From: Saccharothrix luteola
GTDB taxonomy: Bacteria > Actinomycetota > Actinomycetes > Mycobacteriales > Pseudonocardiaceae
NCBI RefSeq assembly: GCF_020859565.1
Contig: NZ_JAJHUO010000004.1
Location: forward strand, 153,842 to 217,841
Length of the DNA stretch: 64,000 bases
Reading direction: 5' to 3'
Part shown: positions 17,105-25,960 of the stretch, in pieces
How the letters are laid out: every line of letters begins with the position of its first letter
Position numbering within the stretch: position 1 is the stretch's first letter
Notes under the pieces: generated by a model
Told to the model about the DNA's origin: nothing
The model's input: the letters and a program-made list of their open reading frames with translations, nothing else
Database searches by the model: none
Position numbers and translations under genes: made by a program

Positions 17105-17704
17105 ATGGGGTACTTCCGGCCGGGGGACGTGGCGTTGCGCCGCGAGGTGCTGCACGGCGAGCCGTGGGTGGTGACGCCGACGCGGGTCGTCGAGGACGGG
17201 CCCGACCTGCTCGTGGTGTTCACCGCGCCGGGCACCGAGTTCGGCTTCCACCCGCACCCGCGCACGCACCACTGGCAGGAGCTGGGCCGCACGCGCTGGA
17301 AGGGCATCGGCAAGCTCCAGCTGCACCGCCCCGGCGACGCCTACTCGGTCGACCTGTACTGGCAGGGTGACGACCGCCGCTTCGCGGGCTTCTACCTCAA
17401 CCTCCAGGAGCCGTTCCGCCGCACCGCGCTCGGCTTCGACACGCTCGACCACGCGCTGGACTTCTGGGTGCCGGTCGAGGGCGACTGGCAGGAGCTGGAC
17501 CGCGACGAGTTCGAGCAGATGGTCGCGGACGGCAAGTACGACGCCGCCGAGGCCGAGGGGATCCGGCGCACGGCCAAGGAGGTCGAGGCGATGCTGACGG
17601 CCGGCACGACGTGGTGGGACCCGGCGTGGGGCGCGTGGGAGCCGGACCCGGACTGGCCGGTCCCGGTGCTGCCCGCCGGCTGGGAGGACCACCCGCTGCC
17701 GTGA
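17105..17704 (+). CDS. DUF402 (FomD-like) protein
   Basis: 199 residues, ATG 17105, nine bases behind the GAF regulator. The DUF402 beta-barrel shows in DLLVVFTAPGTEFGFHPHP, YSVDLYWQGDDRRFAGFYLN (metal/phosphate-site region) and TLDHALDFWVPVEGDW. Members include FomD, a nucleotidyl phosphonate hydrolase, and others that hydrolyse nucleoside diphosphates or act in RNA metabolism; the substrate here is not evident. The stop overlaps the next gene's GTG as GTGA, so the two are translationally coupled. Confidence 0.85.
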   Translation: MGYFRPGDVALRREVLHGEPWVVTPTRVVEDGPDLLVVFTAPGTEFGFHPHPRTHHWQELGRTRWKGIGKLQLHRPGDAYSVDLYWQGDDRRFAGFYLNLQEPFRRTALGFDTLDHALDFWVPVEGDWQELDRDEFEQMVADGKYDAAEAEGIRRTAKEVEAMLTAGTTWWDPAWGAWEPDPDWPVPVLPAGWEDHPLP

Positions 17705-18315
17705 AGGTCGTCCCGCTCTCGCCGCAGACCCTCGTGGACGAGTTGGTCGGGCGTGTCGACGCGCTGCCCCGCACGACGTGGGCACGGGTGCTGGTCGACG
17801 GCGCCGTGCCGACCGAGCCGGGCAAGCTGGCGGACGCCCTGGTGGAGCCGCTGCGCGCGCTGGGACGCCCGGTGCTGCGGGTGTCGGCGTGGGACTTCCT
17901 GCGGCCCGCGTCCGTGCGGCTGGAGTACGGGCACGAGGACCCCGACTCGTTCCGCGACTCGTGGCTGGACGTCGGCGGCTTGCTGCGCGAGGTGCTGGAG
18001 CCGCTCGACCCCGGCGGGTCGGGGCGGGTGCTGCCGGCGTTGTGGAACGCGGCCGCGGACCGGGCGCACCGGGCCGAGTACGTGACGCTCGGCGCGGGTG
18101 GCGTGCTGCTGCTGGACGGCACCGTCCTGCTGGACAAGTGGCTGCCCGCGGAGCTGACCGTGCACCTGTGGCTGTCGCCGGGCGCGCTCGAACGGCAGCT
18201 GCCCGACGAGTGGCGGTGGACGCTGCCCGCGTACACCTCCTACGAGCCTCACGCCGACGTGACGGTGCGCTACGACCACCCCGCGCGGCCCGCCCTCGTG
18301 GGTAGAGTGGACTGA
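17701..18315 (+). CDS. Uridine kinase-like P-loop protein with a degenerate Walker A
   Basis: 204 residues from GTG 17701, sharing GTGA with the DUF402 stop. The fold follows uridine kinase-like proteins: a first strand then loop (RVLVDGAVPTEPGKLADAL), VLRVSAWDFLRPASVRLEYG, and VLLLDGTVLLDKW. The Walker A is unusual: GAVPTEPGKL keeps Gly-Lys but has Leu instead of Ser/Thr, and the loop is one or two residues off the canonical spacing. Such proteins are annotated as uridine kinases in actinobacteria without proof. Coupling to a DUF402 phosphohydrolase-like gene hints at a nucleotide-related pair. Confidence 0.7.
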   Translation: MKVVPLSPQTLVDELVGRVDALPRTTWARVLVDGAVPTEPGKLADALVEPLRALGRPVLRVSAWDFLRPASVRLEYGHEDPDSFRDSWLDVGGLLREVLEPLDPGGSGRVLPALWNAAADRAHRAEYVTLGAGGVLLLDGTVLLDKWLPAELTVHLWLSPGALERQLPDEWRWTLPAYTSYEPHADVTVRYDHPARPALVGRVD

Positions 18316-18336
18316 GATCCAGGGGGAGGTGGGGCA

Positions 18337-18612
18337 ATGGCCAGGCTGCGGCTGCTGTTGGCGCTGTACCTGCCGGCCCTCTACGCCCTCACCCTGCTGA
18401 GCACGCCCACCGAGGTGCTGGCCGCCGTGACGGCCGTGGCTCTCGTCGTGCTGCTGCTCACCGCCACGCCGGTGGTGCAGGCCGCGCCCGCGTGGGTGCG
18501 ATCGCTGTCGATCCGCGAGAAGTCGCTGCGCGCCGCGTTCCTGCGGCTGCGCGACCCCGACGCGGCGGGCCGTCCCCGTCCTCGAGCTCCGGGACTGGGC
18601 CTCAGCTCCTGA
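18337..18612 (+). CDS. Small membrane protein (DUF6412-like)
   Basis: 91 residues. The first ~50 residues hold two hydrophobic segments (LLLALYLPALYALTLLS, AVTAVALVVLLLTATPVVQ). The rest is basic and likely cytoplasmic (SIREKSLRAAFLRLRDPD). It precedes the YidC-like gene by 39 bases on the same strand. This pairing of a small DUF6412-type protein with a second YidC is, as I recall, common in actinobacteria, and suggests a shared insertion role. Confidence 0.75.
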   Translation: MARLRLLLALYLPALYALTLLSTPTEVLAAVTAVALVVLLLTATPVVQAAPAWVRSLSIREKSLRAAFLRLRDPDAAGRPRPRAPGLGLSS

Positions 18613-18651
18613 GGCCCGCAGTTCCCCTTGCTCTGAGGACGGAGTTCCCCC

Positions 18652-19320
18652 TTGTTCCACGCCCTGGGCTCAGCCCTGGCCGCGTTCGCCACGCCCGCCC
18701 TGGCCATCGTCGCCTTCACCGTCGTCGTGCGGCTGCTCATGCACCCGCTCAGCCGTGCCGCCGTGCGCGGCGAGAAAGCCCGCGCCGCGTTGGCGCCCGA
18801 GGTCCGCAAGCTGTCCGAGAAGTACGGCAAGGACCGGGTGAAGCTCCAGGAGAAGACCCTGGAGCTCTACCGGTCCAACGGCACGTCGATGCTGGCCGGC
18901 TGCCTGCCCGCGCTGGTGCAGGCGCCGTTCTTCATGGTGATGTACCGGCTGGTCACCACGCCGAACCCGCTGCTGGACGGCACGCTGCTCGGCGTGCCGC
19001 TCGGCACGAGCTGGTTCGGTGTCTGGGCGCACACGCCGGTGTTCCTGGCGCTGTTCGCCGTGCTCACCGGGGTCGCGTTCGCGACGTCGCGGTGGCAGGC
19101 GGCGGTCGCGCTGAGGAACGGCGGGCCGCAGCCGCCGTTCGCCGGGCTGCTGCGGCTCCTGCCGTTCGGGACCGTGCTGATCGCCGCCGTGCTGCCGCTG
19201 GCGGCCGGGGTCTACCTGGTGACGACGACTACCTGGACCCTGCTGGAGCGAGCGTTCCTGTACCGCGTAGTTCAGCTCCCGCCTCGTGCAGGTACTTCAG
19301 CACGTACCCGTACGACGTGA
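18652..19320 (+). CDS. YidC/Oxa1-family membrane insertase (paralogue)
   Basis: 222 residues from TTG 18652. It shows the YidC/Oxa1 core: a first helix (PALAIVAFTVVVRLLMHPLS), a charged cytoplasmic hairpin (VRKLSEKYGKDRVKLQEKTL), then NGTSMLAGCLPALVQAPFF and further helices. Conserved basic residues such as the Arg of VVRLLMHPLS line the insertase groove. The housekeeping YidC of actinobacteria sits near rnpA/rpmH; this copy does not and is shorter. Its last ~30 residues overlap the convergent desaturase gene by 92 bp and look like read-through tail. Confidence 0.88.
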   Translation: MFHALGSALAAFATPALAIVAFTVVVRLLMHPLSRAAVRGEKARAALAPEVRKLSEKYGKDRVKLQEKTLELYRSNGTSMLAGCLPALVQAPFFMVMYRLVTTPNPLLDGTLLGVPLGTSWFGVWAHTPVFLALFAVLTGVAFATSRWQAAVALRNGGPQPPFAGLLRLLPFGTVLIAAVLPLAAGVYLVTTTTWTLLERAFLYRVVQLPPRAGTSARTRTT

Positions 19321-20263
19321 ACAGGCCGCACTCGGCGTAGGACACCGACTGACGGTGGCAGAAGTCGCGGACCAGGGCCTGCGCCTTGCGCAGGTTCGGT
19401 CGCGGCATGCTCGGGAACAGGTGGTGCTCGATCTGGTAGTTCAGGCCGCCGAGCAGGAAGTCGGTGAACCAGCCGCCGGTGACGTTGCGGGAGGTCAGCA
19501 CCTGCTTGCGCAGGAAGTCGAGCTGGTGGCCGGCCTGCAGCACCGGCATGCCCTTGTGGTTGGGCGCGAAGGAGATGCCCATGTAGACGCCGAACAGGCC
19601 CTGGTGCACCGCGATGAACACGACCGCCTTCAGCGGGGACATCAGCAGGAACACCGCGGTCAGGTAGACCACGACGTGCACGGCCAGCAGCGCGATCTCC
19701 AGCCGCCAGCTCTTGACGTCCCGGCGCACGGCGGCGGCGGTGCTGATGATGTGCAGGCTGAAGCCTTCGAGCAGCAGCAGCGGGAAGAAGAGGTACGCCT
19801 GGCGCTTGACGACCCAGCGGAAGAAGCCGCGCTTGCGCTCGGCCTGCTCGGCGCTGAACGCGAGGACGGCGATGTCGACGTCCGGGTCCTCGTCCTCGTG
19901 GTTCGGGTTGGCGTGGTGGCGGGTGTGCTTGCCCATCCACCAGCCGTAGCCGACGCCGATCAGCAGGTTGCCGAGCAGCAGGCCCATGGCCTGGTTGGCC
20001 TTGTGCTCCGCGAACACCTGCCGGTGGCCCGCGTCGTGCCCGAGGAACGCGATCTGGGTGAAGACGACGGCGAGCACGGCGGCCGGCACGAGCTGCCACC
20101 AAGAGTCGCCGATCAGCACCATCGCGACCCCGGTGAGGCCGAAGGCGGCCAGCACTGCGACCAGGAACGTGATGTAGAAACCGATGCGCCGGTCCAGCAG
20201 ACCTTGCTGCTTGACCAACCTGGACAATTCAGCGAAGTCGCTGCCGCGGGCTTGGGTGCTCAC
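19229..20263 (-). CDS. Membrane fatty acid desaturase
   Basis: 344 residues. It has four or more membrane helices and the three histidine boxes of front-end/acyl-lipid desaturases: HDAGH (about residue 75), HTRHHANPNH (about 113), and QIEHHLFP (about 280). These ligate the diiron centre that introduces a double bond into membrane acyl chains, using electrons from a ferredoxin or similar donor. It lies 32 bases after the PucR-type gene on the same strand and could be read through from it. The C-terminal tail past LHEAGAELRG overlaps the YidC gene. Confidence 0.92.
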   Translation of the reverse strand: MSTQARGSDFAELSRLVKQQGLLDRRIGFYITFLVAVLAAFGLTGVAMVLIGDSWWQLVPAAVLAVVFTQIAFLGHDAGHRQVFAEHKANQAMGLLLGNLLIGVGYGWWMGKHTRHHANPNHEDEDPDVDIAVLAFSAEQAERKRGFFRWVVKRQAYLFFPLLLLEGFSLHIISTAAAVRRDVKSWRLEIALLAVHVVVYLTAVFLLMSPLKAVVFIAVHQGLFGVYMGISFAPNHKGMPVLQAGHQLDFLRKQVLTSRNVTGGWFTDFLLGGLNYQIEHHLFPSMPRPNLRKAQALVRDFCHRQSVSYAECGLFTSYGYVLKYLHEAGAELRGTGTLAPAGSR

Positions 20264-20295
20264 TCCCGGAGGGTACGTCGCGACCGGTCGCCGGT

Positions 20296-21834
20296 TCAGC
20301 CCAGCCTGAGTTGCAACTGGGCGAACAACCGGAGCAGTGGGTCGTCGAGATCGAATCCGCCGACCTCCGCCGCACGTCGGAGGCGGTACCGGAGCGTGTT
20401 CGGGTGGACGTGCAGTTGCGCGGCCGCACGTTTGACGTCACCGAATTCGTCCAAGTAGACCAAAAGTGAACGGGCCAGTTCCCCATCGAGCTCCGCGAGT
20501 CGCGGATCCCGGATGCGCGGGTGGTCGGCCAAAAGCGCGAGGGTTTCACTGATCAACACCCGGGACCGGACGTCCTCGAGCGTCGCCACGTCGGCGTCGA
20601 GGTCGCGCGACATCGCGTCGAGCACGCGGTCGGCCTCGTCCCGGGAGACCATCACCTCGTCCATCGGCACGGCGGAGCCGATCGCGCCCTGCACCCGCAG
20701 GCCCATGTGCTTGCGCGCGGCGGCCACGATCTCCTTGGTCAACGCCAGCAGCGGCGCCTTCGGCGGCAGGTCGGTGAGCAGGGCGTACGTGCGACCGCTC
20801 TGCCGGCTGACGAGCGCGCTGCGCCGGTACGCGGCGGCGTGCACGGAGATCAGGCCGGTCATCTCGGCCCGGCGCAACTCGTGCTCCGTGCGGTCGGTGT
20901 GCTCCTGCCCGCGCAGCGCGAAGACGACGACCGCGGCGGGCTTGTCCGGGTCCGCGCCGATCTGCTCGGCGATCGCCTCGGCGTCCATCCGGCCGTCGAG
21001 CAGGGACGCGAGCAGGTTCTCCCGGAACGCGGCGGCGGGCTCGCGCTGCTGGACCAGGTGCAGGGCGGTGACGCGGGCCGCGCCCAGCAGGGCGCGTTCG
21101 GCCTGCTCGGCCAGCGGCGCGTCGCCCTCCTGCACCCAGATCGTGCCCAGCGGCTGCGTGCCCGCGTGGATGCCGACCGCGATGCGGCGGCGGATGCCCA
21201 ACTCGGGGCGCTCGTCGATGCGGACGACCTCCTCGCCGGAGCGAAGGCGCTGGTAGACGCCCCACTCGCGGAGCATCTTGAGGTACGGCTCCGGCCCCTG
21301 GCGGCCGAGGATCGACAGCCGGCGCAGCTCGTCGACCTCGTCGGTGGAGCGGGAGTAGGCCAGCACCCGGCTGGCGGTGTCCTCGATGCTGACGATGCCG
21401 CCGGTCAGCGAGGCGATGGTCTGGGCGAGGCCGAACAGGTCGCCGAGCACCTCGCCCGCGCCCGCGTCGGCCGTCACGCGGGCGTTGCGCACGACGCCGC
21501 GGGCGAGCGCTTCGAGGTGTTCCCAGCGGACCTCGGGCCGCACGGCCAGCAGCGCCACGCCCGCGTCCGCCGCCGCCTGCCGCAGCACGGTCGACGGCGC
21601 GTCCACCTTGACCGCGACGGCCACCGCTCCCCCGGCGCCGGCGGCCCTGACCAGCGCCGACGCCGCCCGACCGCGGGCGCCGATGACGAGCGCGAGGTCG
21701 CCGGGCCGCACGTCGGGCGTGTCGTCGGGGTCGAGGATGACCACGTCGAGGACGTCGGCCTCCAGCCCGTGCGGCGCGACCTGGACCTCGACCAACGGAT
21801 CGCCGAGCGCGATCAACACCTGCCGCAGGCTCAT
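20296..21834 (-). CDS. PucR-family transcriptional regulator, probable proline-catabolism regulator
   Basis: 512 residues from ATG 21834 (MSLRQVLIALGDPLVEVQ). The N-terminal ~110 residues match the PucR ligand domain, the middle is GAF-like (IASLTGGIVSIEDTASRVLAYS), and the C-terminus (~455-510) is the PucR HTH (DVKRAAAQLHVHPNTLRYRLRR). It is divergent from pruA with a 114-base gap, an arrangement commonly seen in actinobacteria. It therefore probably activates the pruA-putB operon in response to proline or a derivative; this is inferred from position. The longer upstream frame is a shadow of pruA. Confidence 0.9.
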   Translation of the reverse strand: MSLRQVLIALGDPLVEVQVAPHGLEADVLDVVILDPDDTPDVRPGDLALVIGARGRAASALVRAAGAGGAVAVAVKVDAPSTVLRQAAADAGVALLAVRPEVRWEHLEALARGVVRNARVTADAGAGEVLGDLFGLAQTIASLTGGIVSIEDTASRVLAYSRSTDEVDELRRLSILGRQGPEPYLKMLREWGVYQRLRSGEEVVRIDERPELGIRRRIAVGIHAGTQPLGTIWVQEGDAPLAEQAERALLGAARVTALHLVQQREPAAAFRENLLASLLDGRMDAEAIAEQIGADPDKPAAVVVFALRGQEHTDRTEHELRRAEMTGLISVHAAAYRRSALVSRQSGRTYALLTDLPPKAPLLALTKEIVAAARKHMGLRVQGAIGSAVPMDEVMVSRDEADRVLDAMSRDLDADVATLEDVRSRVLISETLALLADHPRIRDPRLAELDGELARSLLVYLDEFGDVKRAAAQLHVHPNTLRYRLRRAAEVGGFDLDDPLLRLFAQLQLRLG

Positions 21835-21948
21835 CTTTGTCCAGTTCCACAACGAGGGGTGACCAAGCCTAGACGCGCGGACAACGGGACGCATGGTTGG
21901 AAGTCCTACCGTTGGGTCAACCCCAACCCTGTGGTGAAGGAGCTGCTT

Positions 21949-23574
21949 GTGGATGCCGTGACCACGGTCCCCGCACCGGTGAACGAGCCCGTCCTCGGCT
22001 ACGCCCCCGGCACCCCGGAGCGCGCGCAGCTGCAGGCGAAGTTGGCCGAGCTGGCCAAGGAGCCCACCGAGCTGACCCTCACCATCGGCGGTGAGCAGCG
22101 GGTCGGCGGCGGCGAGCGCTTCGACGTCGTGCAGCCGCACAACCACCGCGCCGTCCTCGGCACGCTGCACGGCGCCACCCGGCAGGACACCCGGGACGCC
22201 ATCGCCGCCGCGAAGCAGGCCGCGCCCGCGTGGCGCGCGATGTCCTACGACGACCGCGCCGCGATCCTGCTGCGCGCCGCCGACCTGCTCGCGACCAAGT
22301 GGCGGGCCACGCTCAACGCGGCCACCATGCTCGGCCAGTCGAAGACCGCGATCCAGGCCGAGATCGACGCCGCCTGCGAGCTGATCGACTTCTGGCGCTT
22401 CAACGTCTCCTTCGGCCGACAGCTGCTCGCCGAGCAGCCGCGGTCGTCCACCGGCGTGTGGAACCGCACGGACCACCGCCCGCTGGAGGGCTTCGTCTAC
22501 GCGATCACGCCGTTCAACTTCACCGCCATCGCGGGCAACCTGCCCACCGCGCCCGCCCTGATGGGCAACGTGGTGCTGTGGAAGCCGTCGCCGACGCAGA
22601 GCTTCGCCGCGCACCTGACCATGCGGCTGCTCGAAGAGGCCGGCATGCCGCCCGGCGTGATCAACCTGCTGCCCGGTGACGGCCTGGCCGTGTCCGAGGT
22701 GGCGTTGGCCGACCCGGACCTCGCGGGCATCCACTTCACCGGCTCCACCCGCACGTTCCAGCACCTGTGGGGCCAGGTGGGCGCGAACATCGCGAACTAC
22801 CGCTCGTACCCGCGGATCGTGGGCGAGACCGGCGGCAAGGACTTCGTGCTGGCGCACCCGTCGGCCGACGTGGACGTGCTGCGCACCGCGCTGGTCCGCG
22901 GCGCGTTCGAGTACCAGGGCCAGAAGTGCTCGGCCGCGTCCCGCGCGTACGTCCCGCGCTCGGTGTGGAACCGGGTGAAGGACGACTTCCTGGCCGACGT
23001 CGAGTCGTTGACCATGGGCGACGTCACGGACCTGTCGAACTTCATGGGCGCGGTGATCGACCGGCGTTCGTTCGACAAGCTGTCGGGCGTGCTGAAGGCC
23101 GCGCACGCGGACGACCGGCTGGAGGTCGTGGCGGGCGGCACGGCGGACGACTCCGAGGGCTTCTTCGTGCGGCCGACCGTGCTGCTGGGCACCGACCCGG
23201 AGCACGAGGTGTTCACCACCGAGTACTTCGGGCCGGTGCTGGCGGTGCACGTGTTCGAGGACTCCGACTACGACACCGTGCTCAAGCAGATGGAGAGCGC
23301 CGCGCCGTACGCGCTGACCGGCGCGATCATCGCCCAGGACCGCGCCGCGATCGTGCACGCGCAGCACGAGCTGCGGTTCGCCGCGGGCAACTTCTACGTC
23401 AACGACAAGCCGACCGGCGCGGTCGTCGGCCAGCAGCCGTTCGGCGGCGGTCGGGCGTCGGGCACGAACGACAAGGCGGGCTCGGTGCACAACCTGCTGC
23501 GCTGGGTGAGCCCGCGCTCGATCAAGGAGACGTTCGCGGCTCCGACTTCCTACCGCTACCCGCACCAGGGGTGA
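21949..23574 (+). CDS. pruA: L-glutamate gamma-semialdehyde dehydrogenase (delta-1-pyrroline-5-carboxylate dehydrogenase)
   Basis: 541 residues. The start is GTG 21949, six bases after AAGGAG, giving MDAVTTVPAPVNEPV as in homologues. It oxidises glutamate semialdehyde to glutamate with NAD. Family residues are intact: PFNFTAIAGNLPTAPALMGN, the NAD-site HFTGSTRTF, the general-base Glu in VGETGGKDF, and the nucleophilic Cys in YQGQKCSAASRAYV (about residue 325). It is complete at normal length. The downstream putB begins two bases after the stop, so both steps of proline breakdown are cotranscribed. Confidence 0.97.
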   Translation: MDAVTTVPAPVNEPVLGYAPGTPERAQLQAKLAELAKEPTELTLTIGGEQRVGGGERFDVVQPHNHRAVLGTLHGATRQDTRDAIAAAKQAAPAWRAMSYDDRAAILLRAADLLATKWRATLNAATMLGQSKTAIQAEIDAACELIDFWRFNVSFGRQLLAEQPRSSTGVWNRTDHRPLEGFVYAITPFNFTAIAGNLPTAPALMGNVVLWKPSPTQSFAAHLTMRLLEEAGMPPGVINLLPGDGLAVSEVALADPDLAGIHFTGSTRTFQHLWGQVGANIANYRSYPRIVGETGGKDFVLAHPSADVDVLRTALVRGAFEYQGQKCSAASRAYVPRSVWNRVKDDFLADVESLTMGDVTDLSNFMGAVIDRRSFDKLSGVLKAAHADDRLEVVAGGTADDSEGFFVRPTVLLGTDPEHEVFTTEYFGPVLAVHVFEDSDYDTVLKQMESAAPYALTGAIIAQDRAAIVHAQHELRFAAGNFYVNDKPTGAVVGQQPFGGGRASGTNDKAGSVHNLLRWVSPRSIKETFAAPTSYRYPHQG

Positions 23575-23576
23575 TC

Positions 23577-24500
23577 ATGCTCCGCACCGCGCTGCTCGCC
23601 GCCTCGCGCTCCGGGGCCGTCCGCGAGCTCGTCGAACGCACGCCGCTGACCCGGCCGGTCGTCCAGCGCTTCATCTCCGGCGACGACGTGGCCGCGGCCG
23701 TCGCCACCACCGGCGAGGTGCTGGCCGACGGCCGGTACGTGACGCTGGACCACCTCGGCGAGGACACCCGAGACGCGGCGCAGGCCGCGGCCACCGTCGA
23801 GGCGTACCTCGACCTGCTGCGCAAGCTGGAGCTCGCCGGGCACACCGAGCGGGCCGAGGTGTCGGTGAAGCTGTCCGCGGTGGGCCAGTTCCTGCCCGTG
23901 GACGGCGAGAAGATCGCGTTGGAGAACGCCCGCCGCATCTGCGCGGCGGCGGGCGCGGTCGGCACCACGGTCACCCTCGACATGGAGGACCACACCACCA
24001 CCGACTCGACCCTGGGCATCCTGCGCGAGCTGCGCGTGGACTTCCCGTGGGTCGGCGCGGTGCTCCAGGCGTACCTGAAGCGGACCGAGCAGGACTGCCG
24101 GGACCTGGCGCACGCCGGGTCGCGCGTGCGGTTGTGCAAGGGCGCGTACCGGGAGCCCGCTTCGGTGGCGTTCCAGGACAAGGCGGACGTCGACCGGTCG
24201 TACGTGCGGTGCCTGAAGGTGCTGATGGCGGGCGAGGGCTACCCGATGGTCGCCTCGCACGACCCGCGGCTGATCGCGATCGCGGGCGAGCTGGCCGGGG
24301 ACCGGTCGCCGGACACCTACGAGTACCAGATGCTCTACGGCATCCGGCCGGACGAGCAGCGCCGCATCGCCGGCGCGGGCAACCGCATGCGGGTCTACGT
24401 GCCGTACGGCGACCAGTGGTACGGCTACTTCATGCGGCGGCTGGCGGAGCGCCCGGCCAACGTGGCGTTCTTCCTGCGCTCACTGGTCACCACGGGCTAG
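23577..24500 (+). CDS. putB: Proline dehydrogenase (FAD-dependent, monofunctional)
   Basis: 307 residues from ATG 23577. It catalyses the first step of proline catabolism, proline to pyrroline-5-carboxylate, passing electrons from FAD to the membrane quinone pool. The (beta/alpha)8 barrel shows in EVSVKLSAVGQFLPVDG, TTVTLDMEDHTTTDSTL, VGAVLQAYLKRTEQDC, RVRLCKGAYREPASVAF, and YEYQMLYGIRPDEQRR. The C-terminal YVPYGDQWYGYFMRRLAERP holds the substrate-binding Arg pair. It pairs with pruA upstream. The stop overlaps the convergent ATPase gene by 21 bp. Confidence 0.97.
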   Translation: MLRTALLAASRSGAVRELVERTPLTRPVVQRFISGDDVAAAVATTGEVLADGRYVTLDHLGEDTRDAAQAAATVEAYLDLLRKLELAGHTERAEVSVKLSAVGQFLPVDGEKIALENARRICAAAGAVGTTVTLDMEDHTTTDSTLGILRELRVDFPWVGAVLQAYLKRTEQDCRDLAHAGSRVRLCKGAYREPASVAFQDKADVDRSYVRCLKVLMAGEGYPMVASHDPRLIAIAGELAGDRSPDTYEYQMLYGIRPDEQRRIAGAGNRMRVYVPYGDQWYGYFMRRLAERPANVAFFLRSLVTTG

Positions 24501-25784
24501 CCCGAGCCGCTGGTCGGTGACCTTCGCCAGGTCCACCCGGAACAACTTCGGGTGGGCCTGCGCGAGGTCGTGGTAGAGGTCGGCGGCCTCGTCGATCGCG
24601 GTCAACGCCTCGTCACGGCGGCCGAGCGCGGCGTAGCGCCTGCTCAGCCGGTCGAGCGCGCCGGCGAGCTGCGGCGTGCAGTCGTGGTCCTCGGCGGCGA
24701 CGACCCGGCACAGCTCGACGGCTTCCCGGGACGCGGTCAGGGCGTCCTCGGGCCGACCCACCGCCATGCAGCGCAAGCTCAAGTCCCCCAACGCGTCCGC
24801 GAGCGCGGGGCGGTGTTCGGTCGGGTCCTCTTCGGCCAGTTCGCGGTAGAGGGCGACCTCCTCGCGTGCCGCCGCCAGGGCTTCCTCGTGCAGCGACGCC
24901 AGGGCCGCGCGGGCGGCCAGCAGGCCGTGCAGCTCGGCGCGTTCGAGCCGGTCCTCGGCGTCCCGCGCGAGGGTCCGGGTGAGGATGGCGGGCAGCGGGT
25001 CGCCGTGGAAGCGGGGGTCGTCGAAGACGCGGCGGGCGATCGCCCTGGCCGGTGCGGGCCACTCGGCGAGGATCCTCAGGGTCGCGCCGGTGGCGGTGTC
25101 CGCGAGGTCCGGGTGCGTGGTGAACAGCTCCTCGGCGCGGCGGCGCGCGTGCGGCAGGCGTCCGGCGGCGCGGAGCAGGAGCTCCAGGGCTTCCGGCGTG
25201 CGGTGGGGGCTGATCCGGTCGTCCAGCAGCGTGACGGCCAGCGCGTCCTCCGCGAGCCGGCCGCGGGTCGGTGGCGGCTCGACGGGTGAGCCGTGCACGG
25301 CGGTGAGGGCGGCCAGGTGCAGGTCGTGCAGCGTCGGCACGTCCGGCGGTGGCGTGGTCGGGATCGGGAGGCCCAGGGCGTAGGCGAAGTGGGCGCAGGC
25401 GGTGGCGAAGGACGTCTCGTGCTCGTCCGGGTGGGCGGTGACGGCGAGGTCCGCCGTGTGGCAGCCGCGGTCGGCGGCGCGTTGCCGGTGGGCGGACCAC
25501 CACCAGCCCGTGGTCCGGGCGACCAGCAGCACGCGGGGGTGTCGGGGGTCGAGGTGGTCCACGAGGTCGGCGTCGTCCACGACCAGGACGTCCGAGCCCG
25601 CCGCGAAGTGCCTCGCCAACCGGGTCTTGCCGACGCCCGCCGGACCGTGCAGGAGGAGGACGGAGCACGCGTCGTCGCCATCCCGCCACCGCGCCAGTTC
25701 GGCCAACTCGTCCACGCGCCCGTGGAACGGCACCACCTCGTGCCGCGGATCCAGCAGCTCACCGGGCGACAGGGTGCGGTCCAC
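24480..25784 (-). CDS. P-loop ATPase with tetratricopeptide-like C-terminal repeats
   Basis: 434 residues from GTG 25784, with GGAGCAGGA upstream; the frame continues into the repeat block to 25925, but that part is repeat sequence. An AAA/NB-ARC-like domain has Walker A LHGPAGVGKTRLAR (about residue 48) and a Walker B-like DVLVVDDADLVDHL. The C-terminal ~180 residues are TPR-like helical pairs with recurrent ALADALGDLSLR, ALDRLSRRYAALGRRDEAL motifs. It resembles STAND-type signalling ATPases but lacks a recognisable effector domain. Function unknown. Confidence 0.78.
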   Translation of the reverse strand: MDRTLSPGELLDPRHEVVPFHGRVDELAELARWRDGDDACSVLLLHGPAGVGKTRLARHFAAGSDVLVVDDADLVDHLDPRHPRVLLVARTTGWWWSAHRQRAADRGCHTADLAVTAHPDEHETSFATACAHFAYALGLPIPTTPPPDVPTLHDLHLAALTAVHGSPVEPPPTRGRLAEDALAVTLLDDRISPHRTPEALELLLRAAGRLPHARRRAEELFTTHPDLADTATGATLRILAEWPAPARAIARRVFDDPRFHGDPLPAILTRTLARDAEDRLERAELHGLLAARAALASLHEEALAAAREEVALYRELAEEDPTEHRPALADALGDLSLRCMAVGRPEDALTASREAVELCRVVAAEDHDCTPQLAGALDRLSRRYAALGRRDEALTAIDEAADLYHDLAQAHPKLFRVDLAKVTDQRLGLARGDQ

Positions 25785-25840
25785 CGGCCCATCCTGCTCC
25801 CCGCCTCGCGCCACGATCAGGTGACCGGCCACTCCTCTCC

Positions 25841-25960
25841 CCGCGAGGTCGCGTCGACCGCTCACCACCTCCCCCGCGAGGTCGCGTCGGTCGCTCACCA
25901 CCTCCCGCGAGGTCGCGTCGACCACTCACCACCTCCCCCGCGAGGTCGCGTCGGTCGTTC
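25841..25960. repeat. Four imperfect tandem repeats, 31-33 bp period
   Basis: Copies begin at 25841, 25874, 25905 and 25938. Each starts with CCGCGAGGTCGCGTCG followed by ACC or GTC and CTCACCACCTC(CC). The block lies just upstream of the minus-strand ATPase. The repeats extend that gene's reading frame (LAGEVVSGRRDLAG), which is why its apparent N-terminus is repetitive. Spacers are not unique and copies are adjacent, so this is not a CRISPR array. Confidence 0.85.

Noticed and set aside
15548-18337. Very long minus-strand open frame continuing upstream of the ALDH homologue
   Set aside because: It is the reverse of the GAF regulator, DUF402 and kinase-like genes. Its sequence is Arg/Pro/His-rich with no domain, while the plus-strand genes show proper motifs and starts.
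21835-23565. Long minus-strand frame ahead of the PucR gene
   Set aside because: It is the antisense of pruA and has no recognisable protein features.
25841-25960. Possible CRISPR array
   Set aside because: The repeats are adjacent without unique spacers, they differ from one another, and no cas gene is in the window.
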